Below, in pieces: positions 59,451 through 64,000 of a DNA stretch of 64,000 nt. The position numbers were made by a program, and so were the translations under genes. The notes below the pieces were generated by a model. That model did no database searches and was not told where the DNA came from. It saw only the letters and a list, made by a program, of their open reading frames with translations. How positions within the stretch are numbered: the stretch's first letter is position 1; the number at the start of each line of letters is the position of its first letter. The DNA lies in contig CM061256.1 of NCBI GenBank assembly GCA_022605425.2, positions 186,001 to 250,000 on the forward strand. The letters are read 5' to 3'. This DNA comes from Hamiltosporidium tvaerminnensis. Taxonomy: Eukaryota; Microsporidia; Dubosqiidae.

Positions 59451-60041
59451 TTAATCATTGGTGTTCCACCTTTCGAGAATATTTTTAGATCTTTCTTTTA
59501 GAGAAAGTGGATCGGTTTTAAATGTGAGATTACTAAGAAGATATACTTCATTATAAATATTGAGTGTCTTTAGCTGTGCAGAAGATAGTGATTCTAATTC
59601 TTGATAAGTATTCTCGGCCATTTCTGTATTTTGAGGATAATTCAACAAAATATTATTTAATGTTTCTTTTAGTTTATTGGTATTTGATTGGGAGTTGGTA
59701 TTATTTTCTTTGTTATTTTTTGGTATGCGTTTTTTCTTTTTGGGAAGTTCAAGAGGCGGATCTTCGATATTTTGGTTGCTTTTTGCCTGTTCGATTGCAA
59801 ATCTAAAGTCTTCTTCATCACTGCCTTTGTAATAAAATTTATAATTTTCAAAAAATTCACAAATATTTTTTTCTTCTACCAATGCATATGTCAAATTCTG
59901 TCCAAAAAATAATACACCGATACCTAAGTTAGTATTATTATATGACTGTAATGTATCTGTCACATCTTTAGATGCAATTCGAGATGGCCAGTATGGATAT
60001 TCATCGTATTTTGACCAAACAACATCACCCGGTTTAAACAT
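59451..60041 (-). CDS. PWWP-domain protein
   Basis: 196 residues from an ATG at 60,041. The N-terminus PGDVVWSKYDEYPYWPSRI carries the PWWP box (YPYWP) and the aromatic residues used to read methylated histone H3 tails; the domain spans about 1-85. A basic patch (KKKKRIPKNNK) follows at 106-116. The C-terminal part (135-193) is helical and ends SLKERSKNILERW, reminiscent of TFIIS N-terminal/IBD-type domains; a PWWP plus IBD layout as in LEDGF/HDGF-type proteins is possible. Likely nuclear, chromatin-bound and transcription-related. The PWWP call is secure; the second domain is an inference. Confidence 0.87.
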   Translation of the reverse strand: MFKPGDVVWSKYDEYPYWPSRIASKDVTDTLQSYNNTNLGIGVLFFGQNLTYALVEEKNICEFFENYKFYYKGSDEEDFRFAIEQAKSNQNIEDPPLELPKKKKRIPKNNKENNTNSQSNTNKLKETLNNILLNYPQNTEMAENTYQELESLSSAQLKTLNIYNEVYLLSNLTFKTDPLSLKERSKNILERWNTND

Positions 60042-60057
60042 TTTTTTACTGGTTATT

Positions 60058-60068
60058 CTCGGGGGTTA
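60058..60068 (-). promoter_or_regulatory. CCCCC signal before the PWWP gene
   Basis: On the coding strand AACCCCCGAG lies about 20 nt before the ATG, in line with the other conserved genes. Confidence 0.5.
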
Positions 60069-60585
60069 TTTTTATATAACGAATTGCAAAACGAAAAAAA
60101 AAATCGAATTAAATTAATTTAAAACAGAGGATATAAGAATGTTTCTTTAAATTTTTTTGAGTAAAATTTATTTTAAAAAGTTATTTTTCTTTGAAAATTT
60201 TTCTACTTTTTAACGCCTTTCGAAATTTATTTGACCAATATTTCGTATTTAACTTTATATCTAAATATTGAGTTAATTTTTTAATTCACATCTTAATCTA
60301 CACTTAGAGTTCTGAAATCGTTATAGTTTTATTTTGGACCTCCTCACATTAGTTTATATCTCCGCTTAAACTATAAGTGGCTTATTTCTCCTAAAACATA
60401 GAATGTGTTTTGGTGAAATTTTTTAAGTGCAAAACATATGCAATAGCAACAAGAATCGTCTTTTTGAACAAAAATAAACGATTCAGGCAATTTTTTTGAT
60501 AAGTAGGCTACATATTTGTTCATATTACATATTTTATATGAATTTTCCAAAATAAAATCATGATATACTATTTTTTTAAAAGATT
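60069..60585. other. AT-rich spacer
   Basis: Nothing recognised. Confidence 0.5.
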
Positions 60586-61287
60586 ACCATCTTTTTAAAA
60601 TAATGGCAAGTGTTATATTTGTTTTCATGACATTAACGCAGTTCTAGGGTAAACATAAATAACTGCTACCCCAACACTCCATCAGTACACTCTGGGATAC
60701 CTACATCCCAAAGCCTTTCATATACCAGGTGTGCAAATCCTAATTTATAGGAGAGGCAGTTGCCCGGAGTTCGTTAATTTCTGTTGCATGGAGTGTGATC
60801 GAAGGCCGAAGCCTCCCTGGGCTCCGGAGACTATGCAGCTTTCCTACTTTTTCTACACATTTAAACACAATAAACTTCTAGATAAGATATATCTAGGCGG
60901 TCTACATGGTCTACCTAGACACTGCAATGTCATACCAACAAGTATTACCTACTACAAAGCTCTCTTAGCTTCAACAGAATTTATTTTTATTTTTCCATGC
61001 ACTAAGTCTTCTAATCCGAGTGATCAAGGCTAGGTTTCCATGTTTTTACATAGAAATTATCTCAAGTTCAGCCGCGGTTTGCGATTTACTTACATAAGAA
61101 ATTGGAAAATAGCTCACTAAGAAAATTTTCGCTGTTTAGTAGACGTTCCGCCTCATATAAACCCCAATGGAAGCCTAAAAGATATTGTGGTTTTATTCTC
61201 ACTAAAAATTCAAACAATTATCTCACACCAGTTTCACACACTCATTGCCAGTTAGAAAGTTTTTATCTGGGTATCCTCACTCTACAT
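60586..61287 (-). mobile_element. 700 bp dispersed repeat, copy 4
   Basis: Reverse orientation; outer blocks GTAGAGTGAGGATACCC (61,287 side) and TTTTAAAAAGATGG (60,586 side). Moderately diverged; its version of the family ORF is broken. It lies just 5' of the secreted-type gene at 61,425. Confidence 0.82.
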
Positions 61288-61424
61288 AGATTGATTATAA
61301 AATGTTATACCCCATTATTATCAAAATAGTTTGACCGAATATTCTTTTCGTAATTTAGACATTTTTATCAAACAATATATTTCCAAAATAAATTTATATT
61401 TTCGTTTTATCCATTAATTTTTTT

Positions 61425-62683
61425 ATGAAGAAGTCTGTAAATTTGGTTTCCACATTATTTTTGTTTTTAGTAAAAGCGCATTTATACACTTTAAAAAACT
61501 TCGATAAGGATATGGAGAAAAAATTGAAGGAAACATATATTATGTCTGAACGAACATTACAGAATTTTTCCGACTCCGACTTTTATGATATTAAACTTGA
61601 TGAGTGCCGCCTAACATCGGAAATTAATGAGCTAATTTATCAATTTATAATTTCATCAACCTCTAGAAATTTTAAAATATTTTTAGACTTCGATTCTAAA
61701 CCCCAAAGAGCAGAAAAAATTCCTGATGCTTTGTATTTTTATGGTCTTAAAAAACAAAAACAGAATAATTTGGCTTTTGAGATAAATTATATTTGTGAGG
61801 TAAAAGACAATCATTCTGTTTATAATAAAAAACATTTTGTTTTTCCAAATAAAATTTTGAGCCATGTTACGAATCTATTACTTAATGTTACCTTAATATT
61901 TCGAAAATTTTACACATGCTTCTTCAGTTTTGGTGGTATTTCTCGTAGATATAGTTCCGGTAACTATAGATTTATGATATTTGATTCAAATTTCAAGTTT
62001 AAAAACATTGTTGGGCTACCTATGAAAAAATTAGAGCCACAGATGGATTTTCTGTTCGCAGGGACAAGGCTGTAACTGGAACAAAATTGAAATTAAACGG
62101 AAAACTACCAAAATTTCAGAACATAAATGACTACAATTCGGTTTTAAAAGAAAAAATCGATCTATTTTCGACACTTAAAAAAAATTATTTGATAAAAGCT
62201 TATTGGAGATTCAAAAGTAGGGTAGCCGAAAATAAAAATCAAAAAATTAATACAGAAGTATATTATTTTCAATTAGAAGCATTTTATTCGAATTGTATTC
62301 AAGAGTTGAATAAATCAACAGACCTGGATTTCATTAATCTAATTTCAAAAAAAGTTTATTCAATAGAATATAAATCACATTGTGAAGGATCTTTTGATTC
62401 TACTCATTATAATAGAGAGATTACCATTTATTTTAGTTGGCATCATATGCGAAGTTATTTTCGATTTTATCGTGAAGAAAACTCTACGAAATATATTTTC
62501 AAATCTTCTCTTTTTGACCATTTTGAATTGTTTGAAATGATTGTTGATGGATATCTGAACATAACTGATGTAAAAGATAAAGTTAAAAAAAATATAATAT
62601 TAAAAAAGGGATTAATTATCGATAGGTATGAAAATATTTGCCATGAGTTTTTAAATGAGCTTTGTTGTCGAATGGGTATGTAA
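61425..62683 (+). pseudogene. Secreted-type protein gene split by one frameshift
   Basis: The first frame (61,425-62,075, 216 residues) begins MKKSVNLVSTLFLFLVKAHL, a good signal peptide, followed by a polar region, and ends FAGTRL-stop. A second frame is open across the junction and continues to 62,683 (NDYNSVLKEKIDLFSTLKK ... HEFLNELCCRMGM) with no ATG of its own at the junction. Loss of a single base near 62,065 in the ACAAGG run would explain it, giving an original protein of about 420 residues. Sequencing error cannot be excluded. No family is recognised; length and style suit fast-evolving microsporidian secreted proteins. No CCC signal upstream. Confidence 0.6.
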
Positions 62684-63869
62684 ATAAACGAGTTTATTAA
62701 ATATTTTTTCTTTCTAATTTGTACATTGAATTTAATTCCTAATTCACATTTGGAAAGGCTAGCTAGCGATGCATTTGAGAATTATCTTCATAATAAGTAT
62801 TTGCTTAAAAATCTTGTAACTAAAATCAAAAAATACATTTTTTAAGAATATCTGTAGTTACAATAATTATTTTGTAGCTGATTGATTGGATAATAGTTTA
62901 AGCGCTGATGTTTCATTTTATGTTCGAAAAAGACAGTTTGCTAATAATCGATACATAATTTTTCTTATAGTAATTGTTTTAAATCGATTTACATCAAGTT
63001 TATAAAAACAAAAAATTATGTGCAACTCTAAGAAAAATTAATTAAGTCTTATGTTACACTATCAATCAATTTTTTAGTTGAGCAGTATAAAGGGAAATAA
63101 AATAGTTATTTACGAGAATTAAGCATAATTTAATTCCTCTTGTTACACAAGTATTTGGACTTTTTAATAATTTTTTTATTTAACTCTAGACATACCTTGA
63201 GCTTAACATGATTAAATAGCGAATTAAATTCTCTAAAGGTATTCAGGTTGCTAGTTATTTTGGATTTAAATAAATTCTAAGGTTTCATATTAAATGAGTT
63301 AAAATGTACATCTTGGTATTTTTTATGTAAAATCTGTTTATTACTATTTCAAACCTCTGTGATTCTACAAATTAAAATTGATACTTAAGCATAGTCTTGA
63401 TGAAATTTGATACTTAATCAATAAAAAATAAATCTGAATAATTTTTAAAATACTCACTTGTTTTTTATGAGCATTTACGAATGTATTTTTATGATTTATT
63501 AGATCTAAGTTTTTTTTTCTGTATTTCGTTTCATATTTAACAATCAAAATATGTAATTAAGAAATTCTTACTTTTAAATACGTATTTTTAATTTTTTAAT
63601 GAATATATTTTTTTATTAGGAATTAGTAATATATTTTTATTTTTGTTATAGATTTTAAATCCTTTCTAAATTTTTTTAATTAAACATCTATAAAATGCTA
63701 TAATTTTAACCAAAAAATATAACAAAAGAAGTAAATTTCTATTATTTTAACATTAAATAACTTTTAAGTGTTGTTTTTACTGATCTTTATTCTAGTTCTA
63801 AAACCGATAAGCTTCTGATCGATTCTACTGAAATTATAATGCAGAATCTCATATTGATGTATTTATCTA
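62684..63869. other. AT-rich spacer
   Basis: No gene or repeat recognised. Confidence 0.5.
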
Positions 63870-64000
63870 AATAGATTTTCCCTAACAATGCTAGGAACAG
63901 AATTGGCTTAGAGTATTCTTTGCTTGTCGTAGGAGGCGACTAAAAGTGACTGATCTTCAAGTTTGGAATTGGGCGTAGGGCTAACAACCTACCCTCTAAA
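63870..64000 (+). mobile_element. Non-LTR 5'UTR fragment, cut by the window edge
   Basis: GCTTGTCGTAGGAGGCGACT and GGGCGTAGGGCTAACAACC match the 38.6 kb fragment in the same orientation. An attached element body, if any, would lie to the right of the window. Confidence 0.65.

Noticed and set aside
60731-61329. Plus-strand ORFs in the 60.6-61.3 kb repeat
   Set aside because: They are antisense readings of a dispersed repeat copy and are not kept in other copies.

Overview
The window looks like nuclear DNA from a microsporidian with an enlarged, very AT-rich genome. This is an inference from intronless fungal-type genes (PUF, Myb, TBC Rab-GAP, BFR1-like, TAF5, PWWP), CCC-type signals just before several start codons, fast-evolving leucine-rich secreted-type paralogues, and long repeat-filled spacers. 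Large-genome genera such as Hamiltosporidium or Edhazardia would fit; the species cannot be fixed from sequence alone.

There appear to be two compartments. Compartment 1 (about 1-24,100 and 57,000-60,100) holds the conserved genes: a PUF RNA-binding protein (left edge, partial), a U1 snRNA gene that no protein-based search would show (minus strand, 2754-2904), a small hypothetical gene with its start region amplified into eleven 78-79 bp repeats, tRNA-Asn(GTT), an R2R3 Myb factor, a TBC Rab-GAP, a tetraspanin-like membrane protein, a BFR1-like coiled-coil protein, TAF5 and a PWWP protein. Their spacers are short tandem repeats built on AACACCC or its complement GGGTGTT. On the coding strand the C-rich form lies 5' of genes and the G-rich form lies 3', so each gene sits inside an inverted bracket.

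Compartment 2 (about 24,150-57,000 and 60,100-64,000) is AT-rich and gene-poor. It carries two LRR-like paralogues (27.3-29.7 kb and 49.9-52.3 kb), a frameshifted secreted-type gene (61.4-62.7 kb), a pair of small secreted-type ORFs (36.0 and 44.4 kb), and decayed mobile elements.

Mobile DNA: one near-full-length but broken R2-like non-LTR retrotransposon (18.2-22.0 kb; RT, CCHC knuckle, restriction-like endonuclease) with 5'-truncated or decayed relatives at 3.2, 24.5, 37.2 and 47.5 kb; one decayed APE-type non-LTR element (40.7-43.9 kb) and several stray pieces of non-LTR untranslated regions; and a roughly 700 bp dispersed repeat of unknown class present six times plus one stub. The conserved genes cover RNA control and splicing (PUF, U1), transcription (TAF5, Myb, PWWP) and membrane traffic (TBC, BFR1-like, tetraspanin); no operon-like pathway is visible.
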